From contig SDUX01000004.1 of assembly GCA_008729055.1 (NCBI GenBank), positions 6,464,559-6,528,558 on the forward strand: a stretch of DNA of 64,000 nt, written 5' to 3'. A model generated the notes under the pieces. The model searched no databases, was not told the DNA's origin, and saw only the letters and a program-made list of their open reading frames with translations. Position 1 is the stretch's first letter. Every line of letters begins with the position of its first letter. A program made the position numbers and the translations under genes. Positions 11,013 to 23,672 of this stretch are shown piece by piece. The DNA is from Pyropia haitanensis. Lineage: Eukaryota; Rhodophyta; Bangiophyceae; Bangiales; Bangiaceae.

Positions 11013-11492
11013 ATGGCCGCCCGCAAGGTGCTCCTGCTGCTCGCGCTGACGCTCGTCGCGCTCGCCGCCGCCGCGACGGCGGCGGCCGCCCAAGACACCG
11101 ACGACGCGTCGGAGGTGGTGGAGACGTTTGTGGGCGATAAGACCGTGTCGCCGGCGCCGGAGAGGGGCATTCCCGCCAACGGGGACTTGCTCGCGCCGCG
11201 CCGCTGCCGCATCCGCTACTGTGGCGTCTGGACGCGCGTCGGTCGGTGCGTGTCGTACTACTGGTGGTACGGGCCGATCAACTACAAGGTCGGCTCGAGG
11301 ACGCCCGACGGTGGCCGGACGGTGCGGGCGTGCCGGCCCGTGCGCTGGTGCCGCGGCTGCTACTCCTGCCGGACGGCCAAGTGGTCGAGCTGCAAGCGGT
11401 CGTACCCCATCTTTACCAAGGGCCGCGTCTGCCCGCGGTCAAAGCCGGCCAAGTTGGTGGCCCGTGCCGCCACCACCGAGTGGTCGACGTAA
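11013..11492 (+). CDS. Small secreted cysteine-rich protein, unknown function
   Basis: The ATG has an excellent context (caccATGg). The 159-residue product starts with a classic signal peptide: basic MAARK, then a Leu/Ala hydrophobic core to about residue 26, ending AAAQD. After an acidic linker comes a basic region with nine cysteines between about residues 66 and 142, many next to Trp, Tyr or Arg (for example RYCGVWTRVGRC, YYWWYG, RWCRGCYSC). An odd cysteine count suggests one free Cys or a dimer. The aromatic/Cys/Arg pattern suggests a disulfide-bonded extracellular or cell-wall protein. I do not recognise the family. Composition is far less biased than in neighbouring genes, which supports real coding. 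Confidence 0.75.
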   Translation: MAARKVLLLLALTLVALAAAATAAAAQDTDDASEVVETFVGDKTVSPAPERGIPANGDLLAPRRCRIRYCGVWTRVGRCVSYYWWYGPINYKVGSRTPDGGRTVRACRPVRWCRGCYSCRTAKWSSCKRSYPIFTKGRVCPRSKPAKLVARAATTEWST

Positions 11493-11669
11493 GGGCGGGG
11501 GGGGGGGCAAGGCCACGTGGGCGGCCTGCGCGCCGGTTTCGCCGTCGCAAGGCCGGGCCGACGCCGGTCGGCAAGCGGGGGTGGGGGCGGAGCAAAGGGC
11601 GAGACGGCACGACGTCCCGCCGGCCGTGGTCACTGGCTAGGGGGCACTGCGCGCGTCAGGGGGGCGAGA

Positions 11670-11675
11670 AATAAA
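11670..11675 (+). terminator. Poly(A)-signal-like AATAAA
   Basis: AATAAA lies 178 bases past the stop codon of the Cys-rich protein gene, in otherwise GC-rich DNA. It is a plausible cleavage/polyadenylation signal for that gene. Confidence 0.4.
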
Positions 11676-14600
11676 AACAGGAACGGCGCAGTGGCGGTGG
11701 GGCGGGTATCGGCCGCCCCGCTGCTCGCGCCGATTCCAACAGCCTCAGGGCATCATATGGTTTATTCTTTCTTGCTGCCTGACGATGGAGCGACTGTCCG
11801 GTACGGGACACGGAGGGGGAGGGCGGGCCCGCTCCGCGAGTAGCGCCTTCGTAAACAGCAGGGAGCTCCCCACCGCACTGCGTCGTGGACGCGTGGTTGC
11901 GAAGCTATGAGATTGTCGGTCGGAAGCGTTTGAGACAGATAAACAGTCATTCCTGACGTCCACGTTCACAGAGGGAGTTGGCGGGGTAACGTGGACAGTA
12001 CACCCATGGGCGGAACAGGGAGAATGCAGAAGGCATGCAGGTGGGTCCCGCTTCGTAAAAGTACAGGGAATAAGCAGGGGACGTGGTGGGGGGAAGGAGG
12101 CAAGCAAGGCTCAAGGTGTGCATGGCTGTTCGTAGGTGGAGCAGCCGTGCGGGTGCATCACATGGGAGACACGGACATCAGAGGGTACATTAGAACATTG
12201 TCAGAGGCGGGGGTGCGGGCGCGGGGAGATTTTGTCTCAGCTCTCATGCGGTCGGCAAGAGTCCCAATTGTGAGTGGCCACGACAAAGATGGTCCAGTCC
12301 ACGGTGGAGCTGTGGGGCGGCGCGGACAAGTACGATCGGCCACGAAGCGGGTCGACCGACCGCCGCGGCAGACGAGCGGCACCACCCCGCCCCGCGAGAG
12401 ACAGTTGCCTGTGAGAGGCCGTGAAGGGGGGGAGGCGCTGCAGTGCGTGGGGGTGAGGGGTCAGGCCCCGTACATAGTCGGGGGCACCGAGGGTGGACGG
12501 TGACCGACGGGGGTCGGTAGGAAGACACAGACCTTTATTCCCACACCAATGCCCGTCAATGGGGAGGCTCGCGTCGGCGCCGCCGATCCCTTCCGACAGA
12601 CGGAATCCAGGAGTTCGACAGTGAACACATGGACGAGTAGCTGACAGGCTGCTACGACTTTGAAGGGTGCGCGAGAGAAGGCGTGCAGCTCGTGTGAGAG
12701 ACACTGTCCTTTTTGTGCTCTTCAGCTCGTACGTGCATGGGGTGGATGCTGACGGGATGTCGCCCTTCAAGAGAAAAGCAACGCGCCTCGCTGCGCTCTC
12801 TTGGTGCACCCCTTGAGAGAGTCCAACGTGCGCGCCCACCGTTAAGCCAGGTCAAGAGCTCATGCGACGACGCACCGCTGCCAGGTTCACATGTCACAGC
12901 GAAATATTCACACCCCTTCGCAGTGGGGCGGAAAACGGGGATCACGGCCCGGCTCGGTTTTTCTTCCGAAATGGCCTACCAAGAACTTGCAGGGCCTCTT
13001 ACAGGCCTTCTCAGGTCCGAAAAATTCTGGCAAGTCACGTTTTCAACAGTAGAGGACATCCGAATTTTGTGAGCCACACATGGAAAGATCGACCATGAGC
13101 TGGGCTCTGCTGTGGTGTTTGATGTGCAGATGGAGTTGGTACTCCTCCCTACACAAGCATCGATGCGCAAACGAGCGCGCAAGAACCTTGTCGAGAACAC
13201 CCAAGGAACTGCTGACTAGAAGCACCTGTTGCTCATCGGCGCAATCGGGCCCGACCGGCACCAAATCCTCGATCCGGAGGGATGGTGACCAGTGACCAAA
13301 ACACCGTACTGGCCCTATTCCACGGCACGGACGGACCACCGCATCAGCGTGCCTTCTCCTACAAAGCAACGACGTCTGCTCACATACAGAAATTTGCTCA
13401 GAGGTGCGCAAAAAGCTTCCTCCGACACGCAGAAAAAAAGCAATGAGCAAAATTTTTGCAACAATAAACGAGTCCGCGCAACCGATCGGTACACCCCGCT
13501 TAGGCCCCACTGCGCCGGTATGTATCGCAGACTGGCACACCCGGGAGGCATGAGCAACAAGAGACTACTTTAGAGAGAGGCCTAACGCCCTTCCATGGCC
13601 GTTGCCAACGGTTGAGGGTGGGAACGGGAAGTACTCGTTGCGTGGGCGACGGATAATCTCGTCGTACGGGCCCACCCGTGGGCTGCGCCCAGCTGGCTAA
13701 CACCGGTACGGGGAGAGACGTGGTCGCGGTATAAGGGATGCGGCGCAACGATGGTGAGGCCAAGAACGGCTGCGCGGCAAGGCGGGAAGCAAAGAGCGGG
13801 GAACCGGGGTATAGTTTGGTCAAGCAGGGGTGTGCGGCAACCTCGCCTGCAGCGGCCCGCGCAGAGTGGCTGGGAAGCTCCTCGGCGGCCGCCGCCGCCA
13901 CGACGATGGCGGCGGCAGTGATGACAACAGCGGCGACGACGGTGACGACGTCGACGACGACGGCGACGACGGCGGATGCCGTTATCCGCGAGGAGGACGA
14001 GGGAGGTACGCGCCAGCAGTGCCCGTCTGAGCTGTGCCGTCGTGCTTGTGTAGGGCAGCGTGCGTGCAGGACGGTCCGTCTGGGCTCCAGGGCAGACAGT
14101 ACGTATTGAGGCGTGGGGGACATGGAGCTGTGAGAGGGCTGGCGAGCGCCGCGCCACAAGCCTGGTGGCCGTGCCGGCGCGGCGCGCGGCGACGAGGCCC
14201 GCCCGTCGGATCGTGCATCAGCAGCGCCGCCACCCCCGCCCCACCCCACTCCTCGTGTGATGACGTGGAGCGGCGAGGTGGGCACTTGAATTCTCGGCCG
14301 CTGCCGCCCGTCTGTCCTACAGTACTCGTGATGATCGGCACCCCTTCGTGTTGTGGACAAACCCCCTTCCAGTCACGAGACACGAACCCGCCTCCAAGAT
14401 CGACCAATCTGCTTGGATTCCTCGATCTTGATAAAAGTATAGAGACAAGTGTTTCATTGGGTATTGGATTGTTGGGAAGAAGAATTGCGAACTTACCCAC
14501 CACTGTTGGACCAAGAGGACAACAAGTGTGTCCGGCAATGCATTGCGGAGACGCCCACGTCCGTTGGTCGCAAAGGCCCTCGGCGGGGCGCCCACGCAAG

Positions 14601-15299
14601 ACGGCACTGCCCCTACCTACCTCGCAGCCGTCGACTCGGTGCTCCCCGCAGGAGAGCGCCCTTGGCGAGCGAAACGAGCCGTGCGCCACCCTTCCCCTCC
14701 GCTCCATACCTCCTCGGGAAACACCCATCCCTTCAAACGGAACTCGTGCTGGTGCGAGCGCGCTGCTGTACGCTGCGGGCGGCGACCATGCCGCACGTGG
14801 CGTGCACTGTGAGAAACGAAGAAGCGTTTCAATCGTGGGTCTCTATTTTTCCATCCCATGATGCACCTGTGGTCATCCCAGACGGTGACGGATGTGTGCC
14901 CTACACCCCTATCGCGATACACTTCTGTCTGGGCCGGGACCGTCGGACGCGCGTCCGTCATGGACACGGGCCCAGCCATAGTATTTTTTCTAGCAGCCGA
15001 GACGAAGGCTATTGGAAAGGGGGAAACCACGGGCCCCTTGGTCCATGTCTGACGACGAGCGCGCCAGCAAAGACGGGGGGGTTCGCGGCTGTCGCCAGCC
15101 GACGCCAAGACCAGGGGCGCCGCGCAGAGGATAGTGATGACCTGTCGCCGCCCTCGTATGACTTGCCGTGACCAGACCAACTGTTCCATTACAATTCTTG
15201 GAACAAAATACTGTATTGGACCACGATAGGAAAGCTACAGTACACCCCTATGCGACGCGACGGTGAGCGAGGAATCACCGGCGTGCCCCCGTCTCTACA
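11676..15299. other. Long intergenic region of moderate GC
   Basis: Composition drops to moderate GC. No gene, tRNA or rRNA could be recognised. Open frames of 200-286 codons (for example 13500-14360 minus, 14034-14861 plus) have no family features. A small hairpin, GTCCACGTT/AACGTGGAC, lies at 11958-11966 and 11988-11996. The base composition resembles the quiet centre of the 44.8-52.2 kb inverted repeat, so degenerate mobile DNA is possible. Confidence 0.4.
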
Positions 15300-17406
15300 C
15301 CTTGTTGCGTGATCACGACCCGACGGTGGCGAGGGGCGGGCGGCCGACGCTGGGCCCGCCCCACGCACCCGCCTCCACCCACGGATGACAACGGGGCGGC
15401 GGCAAACAGGGTGGCCCGCCCAGAGGGAGGGGGCACACCGGCGGTGGCCACGAGAGCCCCCCTCCCGCCGACCACGCTACCCTCCAGGCCGCGTCTGACA
15501 CTTGCCGCCCCCCCCGGTCGGCGCCACCACCCACACACACCCCCCACCTTCCGCCCTTCTTTCCCTGCTGGTGGCCTCCGCTCCCCCCCCCCCCCCCCCC
15601 CCCACCCCTCACCCCGCATCCCCCAGGTGCGACAGCGGTGCTGTCGGCACACACCCTGTCACCCCCCCCCCCACGCCACCGCCCCCCCCCCCCCCACCGC
15701 CCCCCCCGCCCCCAACAAACTCACACCAAATTCTGCCGACGCGCCGCCGCGGCGGCGGCGGGGCCGCTGTGGCGGCGGTGCGACGACGCGCGCGCGGCGG
15801 GGCCCCCCCCCCGCCGCGGCGGTGACGGCGGGTCTGGCCACCCCCCCCCCCCCCCCCCCCCCCACCTACCACGCGCCGGCGGCGCGCGCCGCGGCGGCCG
15901 CCGCCGCCGCCGCCACGCGCGCCGACGGGCGACCGCCGCGGCCGTCGGCGGGCGGCCGCCGCGGCGGGCGGGGCGCGTCGGCAACGCCGCCCGGCCGGCC
16001 GTGTGCCGTGGGCGCCCTCCCAACCACGTGCCGCCGCAGCCACCGTCGCGGCCCGCGGGGCGGGCGAGCCGCCGCTGTGGCCTCCCCCGCCAGCCCGCCC
16101 CCCCTCACCACCCTCTCTACACCGCGCTACGTAACCACGCCGCCGCGGGCGGGGTCGCCCCGCGAGCCCGCCCTCCCCTCCCCCCGCCCAGCAACACCCG
16201 CACCGCAGGGGGGTGGCGCCGACGGCGGCGGGGGGGGGGAGGGGGGGTGGGGGGGTGCGCGCCGCACCGCCGCCGCCGCCTCTCCCCACCCCCCCCCCCC
16301 CCCCCCCAAAACCGCCCCCTCCCTCCCCACCCCCCCCCCTCCACGCGCCGCCCGGGTGGCGGTCACCCACCCCCTCGGCCGCCGGTGCGTCTCGGAGCGG
16401 GGGCGCCGCCGGCCCGTGGCGGGCGGTTCCAAACCGCGCCCCCCCCCCGCGCCCCAAACCACCGCGTGGGTGGCCAACCGCCGCGTCGTGTGACCGCGCG
16501 CGGCCGGCGTGCCGCGGCCGGCCGCCGCGGCGGCGGCGCGCACGTGCGCCGCCCGGCGGGCGCCGACGGGGTACGACGCGGCCCCGTACGGGCGGCGGGG
16601 GGGCGGGGGGCTTGAGAGGAGGCGGGGGAGACGGCCGGGGTGGGGGCGGGGGGGGGGGGGGGGGGAGAGGGGGTGCGCCCAGGGGGGGGGGCCACCGCGC
16701 GCGGGCCGTGCCGCCCCCCCCCCCCCCCCCCCCCCGCCACGCCCGCGCGCCCCGTGGGGCCGCCCGCCGCGTTGCCCCGCCGCCGCCGGCGGCCGCCACG
16801 ACCGCCGCCGCCGCGGCGGCGCGGTCGCGGCGCCGGCCGGCGGCGGCGGCGCGGGGGTGGCCCCGCGCGCGCCATCCCGTCTGTGCCGGTCCGCGGCGGC
16901 GGCGACCGCGCGCCCACGCCCCCACCGCGCCCCCGCCGCGCCGCTACTCGTCGCGCCTCGACACACCCCCCCCCCCGCCCCCACCCCCCCCACCCCCCCC
17001 CCCCTCCGTCGTCAATCCCCTCGCCCCCCCCCCCCCCCCCCCTCCGCCCCCCCCCCTCCCCCCCCTCCCACCCCTCTCTCCCTCCCCGACGCGTGCGCCG
17101 TGCCACCGGCGGCGGCCTCCCCCACTGCCACCGCCGCCGCCGCCGGCCACTTCCCCCCCCCGCCCCCTGCCGTGCGGCGTCTCCCCCCCCCCCTGCGGCG
17201 GCCGCGCCTGACCGCCGCGGCGGCCGCCACGCCCCGCCGCCTGCGGTCGTCCCTCTTCCCCCCCGCGGCTCCGCGCCGCCGCGCCCCCCCCCGCCTCCCC
17301 CTCCCCGCGTCGCTGCCTCCTCGCTGCCGCGGCCCCGCCGCGGCGCCGCTGCCGCCGCCGCCGCCGCCGCCGCTGCCGCCGCCGCCACCACCACCGCCGC
17401 CACCAC

Positions 17407-17448
<42 letters not shown>

Positions 17449-17471
17449 GCGGCACGCGGGGTGCGGCGGCC

Positions 17472-17512
<41 letters not shown>

Positions 17513-17838
17513 CGTCGACACCCGCGGCGGTGCCGCCGCCGGCCGCCGGCCGGCCGCGCCTCCCCCCCCCTCCTGCGCACCGCCACCGTCCACGACACCC
17601 GCGTGGCGGGCGGCGGCGGGCGAGCGGCGGCGGCGGCGGCGGCGCCCACGGGGGGGGTCGTCGCTGCCCACGCGCGGCGGGGGCGCGGTGGGTGCGCTCC
17701 CAACCCCCCCCCCCCCCCTCCCTCTCCCGCGCCCGCCCCGCGGCTGACCACCACCGGCCACGTGCGGGCGGCGGTGGCGGCGGCGGCGGCAGCAGCAGCA
17801 GCGGCGGCGGCAGCGGCGGTGGTGGTGGCGGTGGTGGG

Positions 17839-17872
<34 letters not shown>

Positions 17873-18621
17873 TGAGGGTGGACCCACGCGGCGGTGGCGT
17901 GCGGGCGGGGGTGGCCACCCCACCGGGCCAGGCGGGCGGCCTCGTGGGGGCGCCGCCGCCAGTGTCTGCGGCGGCCACCTGGGTGCGGCACGCGCCGCGG
18001 TGGGCGGGGGGGAGGGGGGGGGGGAGGCCGGCACCACGCCCGTCGCGCCGCCGCCGCGGCCGCGCCGACGCCGTCCCGCGCGTGCCGCGCGGTCGCAACG
18101 GCCGGCCGGCGGGGTGCGGCGGCGGCGTCTGCGGCGCGCGCGACGCGCACGCGGGGGCGGGGGGGGGGGGGGGGGGGGGGAGGGGAGGGGAGGGGGGGGG
18201 AAGAAGGAAGCGGGGGGGGGGGGGGGGGTGGGGGGGGTGGGCGTGGGCGTCGTGCAGCCCCGCGCCGCGTGCGTACGCCGGCCGGTCAGCCCGCGGCGGC
18301 AGCGCGGTAGCCACCCCGCCGCGGCCGCCGCTGACGGCGCCGCCGCCGACACTGCCGGCCGGCCGCGGCGCGGCGGGCGGGCCGCGTGGCGTGGGGGGGG
18401 GAGGGGGGGGGGGGTGTGTACGCGTCGTACGCGGTGCCGTGCCGAGCGCGGGGGGGGGAGGGGGGGGGTGCCGCACGCCGCGGAGGGGGGGGGGGGGGGG
18501 GGGGAGGCGCCGCACCGGCGGCCGACGCCGGCGGCGGCGTTGCGGGGGGGGGGGGGGGGGGGTAGGCGGACGCCCCGCCGGGACGCCCGGCCCGCCCAGA
18601 CGCCCGGCCCCGCCCAGACGC

Positions 18622-18658
<37 letters not shown>

Positions 18659-19104
18659 GCCGCCGCCGCCGCCACCGCCACCGCCACCGCGGAGCGCCGT
18701 CACCGCCGCCGCCGCCGCCGCCGCCACCGCTGCTACCACCCCCGCTGCTGCTGCCGCCGCCGCTGCCGCTGTCGCGGTGCCTGCGCCGCCGGCGCCGCGG
18801 GGTAGCGGCGCGCGGCGGGCAGGGGGGGGGGGGGCGCCGAGGCCGTGGGGGGGACGCACGCCGCCGCCCGCGCCACGCCCGCGCCGTTTTTTTTTTTTTT
18901 TTTTTTTTGCTCCCGCACCCACGGGCGGGCGGTAGGGTGTGGCGCGCGCGTCCGGCCGGCCACGCCGACGCTGCCGCCGCCGCGGCTGGCGGCGGCGGCA
19001 CCCTCTGCGGTTCCGCCGCCCCCCCCCCCCCCCCCCCTCCCTCCCCCCCCCCCCCCCCCCCCCCCCCGCCCTTCCGCCCCGTACCGGCCGGCCGTGCCGT
19101 GACG
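15300..19104. other. Extreme G/C simple-sequence region, coding status unclear
   Basis: This region is dominated by C-runs, G-runs and CCG/CGG trinucleotide repeats (densest at about 17340-17515 and 17780-17872). All six frames are open over long distances and would encode only Pro/Arg/Ala/Gly runs, so open length is not evidence here. A frame around 17575-17780 is a little less monotonous (it includes LRTATVHDTRV and TTTGHVRAAV), which may be a fragment of a low-complexity gene. I cannot support a gene model. Confidence 0.4.
18887..18908 (+). repeat. T22 homopolymer in a GC desert
   Basis: Twenty-two T residues stand about 200 bases before the ATG of the next gene. Surroundings are over 80% G/C. 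It could act as a nucleosome-excluding promoter tract, or be a reverse-strand poly(A) relic of a retrocopy. Confidence 0.6.
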
Positions 19105-19143
19105 ATGGGCGGCGGCGGTGGTGGCGGCGACGCGGCGGCGGCG

Positions 19144-19189
<46 letters not shown>

Positions 19190-19368
19190 CGCGCCCGGCG
19201 GAGGACGCGGACGCGGCGGCCGACACGGCGGCGGGGGTGACGGAGGCGGGGGACGAGGCGGACCTTGTCGCGCGGCTCGCCGCCCTCCCGGCGCCCGCGG
19301 CGGGGTTGTATGGCGCCGCGGATGTGGCGGCGTTGGCGCCGGCCGATGATGGGGGTGCCGGCGGCGGC

Positions 19369-19400
<32 letters not shown>

Positions 19401-19633
19401 CGACGGCGGCGACGGCGGTGGTGGCGGCGGGGGTGGCGGCGGTGCGGTGCCGACGCCGCCGCCGCCGCCGCCTCCGCCGCCCTTGGTCCCCGCGTACGCG
19501 CTGCGGAGCCCCCACGAGCGCCGCACCGACTCGCTGTCCAAGCTCGCCAAGCGCACCGCCCCCTCCGCCGCCCTCCGCGGCCGCTTTAGCCGCACCTCGT
19601 ACGCGCCGCTGTCGCTGGGCACGGGCGCCGCCA

Positions 19634-19675
<42 letters not shown>

Positions 19676-19725
19676 TGCCACCAGGCGGCGCCCTCCCGGC
19701 GCCATCATCGGACACCCGCGGGGGT

Positions 19726-19763
<38 letters not shown>

Positions 19764-19839
19764 CCCACCGCCACCACCGCCGCCACCACCACGGTCGGCG
19801 GCACCGTCGACGCCCGCGGCAGTACCGGCAGCGGCAGCA

Positions 19840-19893
<54 letters not shown>

Positions 19894-21099
19894 GCGGCGG
19901 CGGCACCCGCGGGGCGGGCGGCCGCCGCTGCGGCGGCCGCCGCCGCCGCCGACGCGGAGGACGACGATGACGATGCGTTTTACGACGCCCCCGCCGACGC
20001 GGTCTTCTTCTCGCGCACCCGGGGGGAGAGCTTCCTCGACACGGCGGTGGACCACCGGGAGCGGGCGGTGCTGGAGCGCTCCCGCGGGCGCGCGGGGGGT
20101 GGCGGCGGCAAGCTCGCCGCCGACGCGCCGCCGCCGGCCGCGCCGCCGCCGCCGCCGCCGCCGCGGCCGCCGCCGCGGCCGCCGCCGCCGCCGCCGCCGC
20201 CGTCGTCGTCGCCGCCGCCGCCGTCGGCGGCACCGCTGGCACCGCCGGCACCGCCGGCAGCGGCCGCACGGGCGGCGTCGCCGCCACCCCCCCCACCGCC
20301 GCGGCCGCCCCCCCCGCCCGCCCCACCGCCGCCGCCGGGACCGCCGTCGCCGCCCTTGGCAGAGGCGGCGTCGTCGCCGCCGGCGGCAGACCCGCCGCCG
20401 CCGGCGGCGCCCCCACTGCCTGCCGCCGGCGTCGCGGCCGCGGGCGTCGCGGCAGCGACCGCGGCGGCGGCGGCGGCGGCGGCCGCCGCCGCTGCGACGA
20501 CCCCTTCCCCCCCCCCACCTCCACCGCCGCCGTCGGTCGGGGCGGCCACCCCCCACCGCCACCCCCCAGCAACGCGTACCCCGCCTCCCCCTCCCGCCCC
20601 CTCCCCCGTTACCGCCCCCGCCGCGACCGCCGCGACCGCCGCCGCCACCACCGCGGCAGCGGCGCGCGTCTCCCCCGGCGCGCCCCCCCCCCCACCGCGC
20701 GCGGCGGCCGCCCCCCCGCCGCCTGGCGGCACCCTCCCATCCACGTCCGTCTCCGAGGCGCAGCTGCACGCGGCGCTGTCCGCGGACGTTGCCGCCCTCT
20801 CCGCCACGGGCGCCGCCGCCGACGCGGCGGGCGGCACGGCGGCGGCGGCGGCGGCGACGGCGGCGACGGCGGCGGCGGCGGCGGCGGCGGCCGACGCGGC
20901 GGCGGCGGCGGCGGCCAAGGCGGGGCGGACCAAGCGGCGGCCCGCGGCGCCATCGTCGTCGCGGCGGGCCAAGCGGGCGGCCGCGGCGGCGGCGGCGGCC
21001 GCGGCGGCGGCGGCGAGCGCTTCGGACGGGGGGGTGGTCAGTGGCGGCCGCGGCCGCGGCCGCCGCTCCCTCGACGCGCCCGTCACGCCGGCGGGCGTT

Positions 21100-21130
<31 letters not shown>

Positions 21131-21349
21131 GGGGGGCGGGGACCGACACGGACGGGGCGGGGTCGGGGCCGCTCGTCGACTCGGCGTCGTACCCGTCCCG
21201 GTCGGGCAGCGGCGCCGCGCTTGGCGGCGCCGCCGCGGCGGCTGGCCGCGGCGGCGGCGGCGGCGCGTCGCCGCCGCGGCGGACGTCCCGGCGGCGGCGG
21301 CCGCCCCCTACCGCCTCCCCCCCCACCGGCACCGCCGAGGCGTCGCCCC

Positions 21350-21382
<33 letters not shown>

Positions 21383-22110
21383 CGGCGCCGTCGGCGCCGT
21401 CGGCGGCGGCGGGCGGCGGTACCGCCGGCACCCCCCCCCCACCTCCCCCCCTCCCGCCCCGGCGGTCGTCACGCGGCGGCGTGGTGGCGGCCGCCGCGGC
21501 GCCCCTCCCCGTCCGCCCGTCTGCGCGTGGCCCGCCGTTGATGATTGAGTGTGTCGGGCGGTCGCCGCTCGGGCGTGTCCGTGCCGACGGCAGCGTCGAG
21601 CTGCTCGCGTCGACGCCCACCGTCGACGCGGCGGGCGTGGCGCTGCCACCGTCCATGGCGGCGGCGGCGGCGGGCGGCGGCGGTGGTGGCGGCGGGCTGG
21701 GCGGGGAGGACGCCACGCCGCCGCCGCCGCCGCCACCACCGCCGCAGCCGCCGCTGCCGTCGCCGCTGTTTCCGCTCATGGCCGGTGGGGCGGCGGCCAA
21801 GGTGGCGGGCGTGGCGGCCGCCGCGGCGGTGCCGCCGCCGCCGCTCTTCCCCCCCCAGCCCGGCGTCACCGCCGCCGCGGCGGCGGCGCCCTCCCCCTCG
21901 CGGTCGTCGGTCAGCCGCAAGGCGTCGGGCACGTGGCGCGGCCGTGGCCGCGCCACGTCGGCAGACCTGATGGGCGGCACGGCTGCCGCCGGCGCCGCCG
22001 ACGGCGCCGAGCCGCCCGCCCGCCGCCACCCGCCGCCCCGCGGTGCGAGCATCCCGCGCCTCCGCCGGCCGCTGTCGGTGCCCGTGGGGACCGCCCCGGC
22101 GGCGACGGCG

Positions 22111-22142
<32 letters not shown>

Positions 22143-23294
22143 GGCGGCCGTCGCCGCCGACGGGCCCGTCGACGCGGACCCGGCACGCCGGCCGCGGCCC
22201 GTATCGTTGCCGCCGGGCGGGGCAACGGCGGCGGCGGCGGCGGCGGCGGCGGTAGAGGCGCCGCCGCCCGCCGCCGCCGCGGCCGACCGCCGCGCGGCGG
22301 CGCGGGCGGCCAAGGCGGCGCGCGCGGCGGCGCGGGAGCGGGCGGCGGCCAAGGCGGGCCGCGCCGCCGCCGGCGGTGGCGGTGGGGGTGGCCCCGGCGG
22401 CGGGGACGGCGCGACCGGCGGCGGCCTGTGTGCCGACGCGGCCGAGCGCCGCGCCCGCCGCGCCGCGGCGTCGGCGGCGCGCAAGGCGGGGCGCAAGGCG
22501 GCGGGGGCGGCCGCGGCGGCTGCCGCGGCGGCCGCCGCGGACGTTGCCACCCCCGCCCCTGCGGCGGCGGCACCGGCGGCGGCGGCGGCGGCGGCACCGG
22601 CAACGCCGCTGCCACCGCGGCGCGGGAGTGGCGGCGGGGACCACCGGCCGCCGGTGGTGGCGGCCGAGGCGGCGGTGGTGGCGCTCGCCGCGGCGGCGCC
22701 GCTGGGCGGTGCCGCCGGCGTGGGGGGGGGAGGGGGGGGGGCAGCCGCCGCCGGCGCGCCGCCGAGGCCCGCCTCGGCGGCGGCGGCCGAGCCGCTGCTG
22801 TCCGTCACGGCCGTGCCGGCCGCCGCCGACGCGGCCGCCGCCGACGGCCGCGGCGGCGGCCGCGGCGGCTCGGCCGTACCGCGGCGGCCGCGGCGGCGCG
22901 ACGCGGCGACCGCGGCGGGCGGCACGTCCTTTACGGTGGTGCCGCCCCCCCCCCACCGCCTCCGCCACCCCCCGCTCCCGCCGCCGCCACCACCGCCGCC
23001 ACCACCGCCGCGGCGACCGCGGGGGTCGTCACCCGCTCGGCGAGTGACCACATTTCCATGGCGGGCAGCAGCGCCGACCCGCCCGGCGGCGGCGGCGGCG
23101 GCGGCGGTGCCGGCCGCGGCGGCAGCGGCGGCGGCGGCGGCGGCGCCGCCGCCGCCGCCGACGCGGACGGCAGCACGTCGCTCGACTCGCGCGCGCTCGG
23201 CCTGCACAACCCACTCCGGTGGGCGCCCGACGCGCCCGCCGCCGCCGCCGCCGCCACCACCACCGCGGGCGCACCCGCGGCGGCGGCGGCAGAC

Positions 23295-23329
<35 letters not shown>

Positions 23330-23672
23330 CGCCGCCACCACCGCACGCCCGTCGCGCGGTGGCGGCCACGGCCGGCCGCCGCTCGGCGGCGGCCTGTCAC
23401 CCCACCGGCGGCACCACAGCGCGCGGCGGCACGCGGCGGCGGCGGCGGCGGCGGCGGCGGATCTGACGGTCGCGGCGGCGGCGGCGGCGGCGGCGGCGCC
23501 GACGGTGGCGGCGGCGGACGGCGCGGCCGGCGCGGGGGGTGGCGCCGCGAGTGGGGGGGGGGGGGGGAAGGGGGGGAAGGCGCCCCGCGCGCACTGGCTC
23601 CGCCCGTGGCTCCGCGGCCGCCACGCGTCGGCGCCCGCGGCGGCGCTGTCGGGCGGCAAGGGGGCGGGGTAG
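19105..23672 (+). CDS. Giant low-complexity Ala/Gly/Pro protein, unknown function
   Basis: From the ATG at 19105 one frame stays open to 23466. At a C10 run (22945-22954) the protein-like reading moves to the frame ending at TAG 23670-23672, giving about 1520 residues. Most of it is Ala, Gly and Pro runs. Islands of normal composition support coding: SPHERRTDSLSKLAKRT (about residue 133), an acidic stretch followed by FFSRTRGESFLDTAVDHRE (about 285-320), MIECVGRSPLGRVRADGSVE (about 813), SRKASGTWRGRGRATSADL (about 935), and after the switch VVTRSASDHISMAGSS and SLDSRALGLHNPLRWAPD. Short Ala/Arg/Lys helices occur at about 1050-1140. I recognise no domain. It could be a scaffold, a nuclear regulator or a cell-wall-related protein. 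The start is uncertain because the frame is open upstream. Confidence 0.5.

Noticed and set aside
15182..15206. Small inverted repeat TGTTCCA...TGGAACA
   Set aside because: Seven-base arms are expected by chance in a window of this size, and there is no flanking duplication.
15309..18922. Several open frames of 325-636 codons on both strands
   Set aside because: The sequence is C- and G-run simple sequence; no frame holds a recognisable motif long enough to support a gene.
19980..23369. 1129-codon open frame on the minus strand
   Set aside because: It is the antisense shadow of the GC-rich plus-strand gene; the Ala/Gly runs mirror Ala/Pro runs, and the non-repetitive islands look protein-like only on the plus strand.
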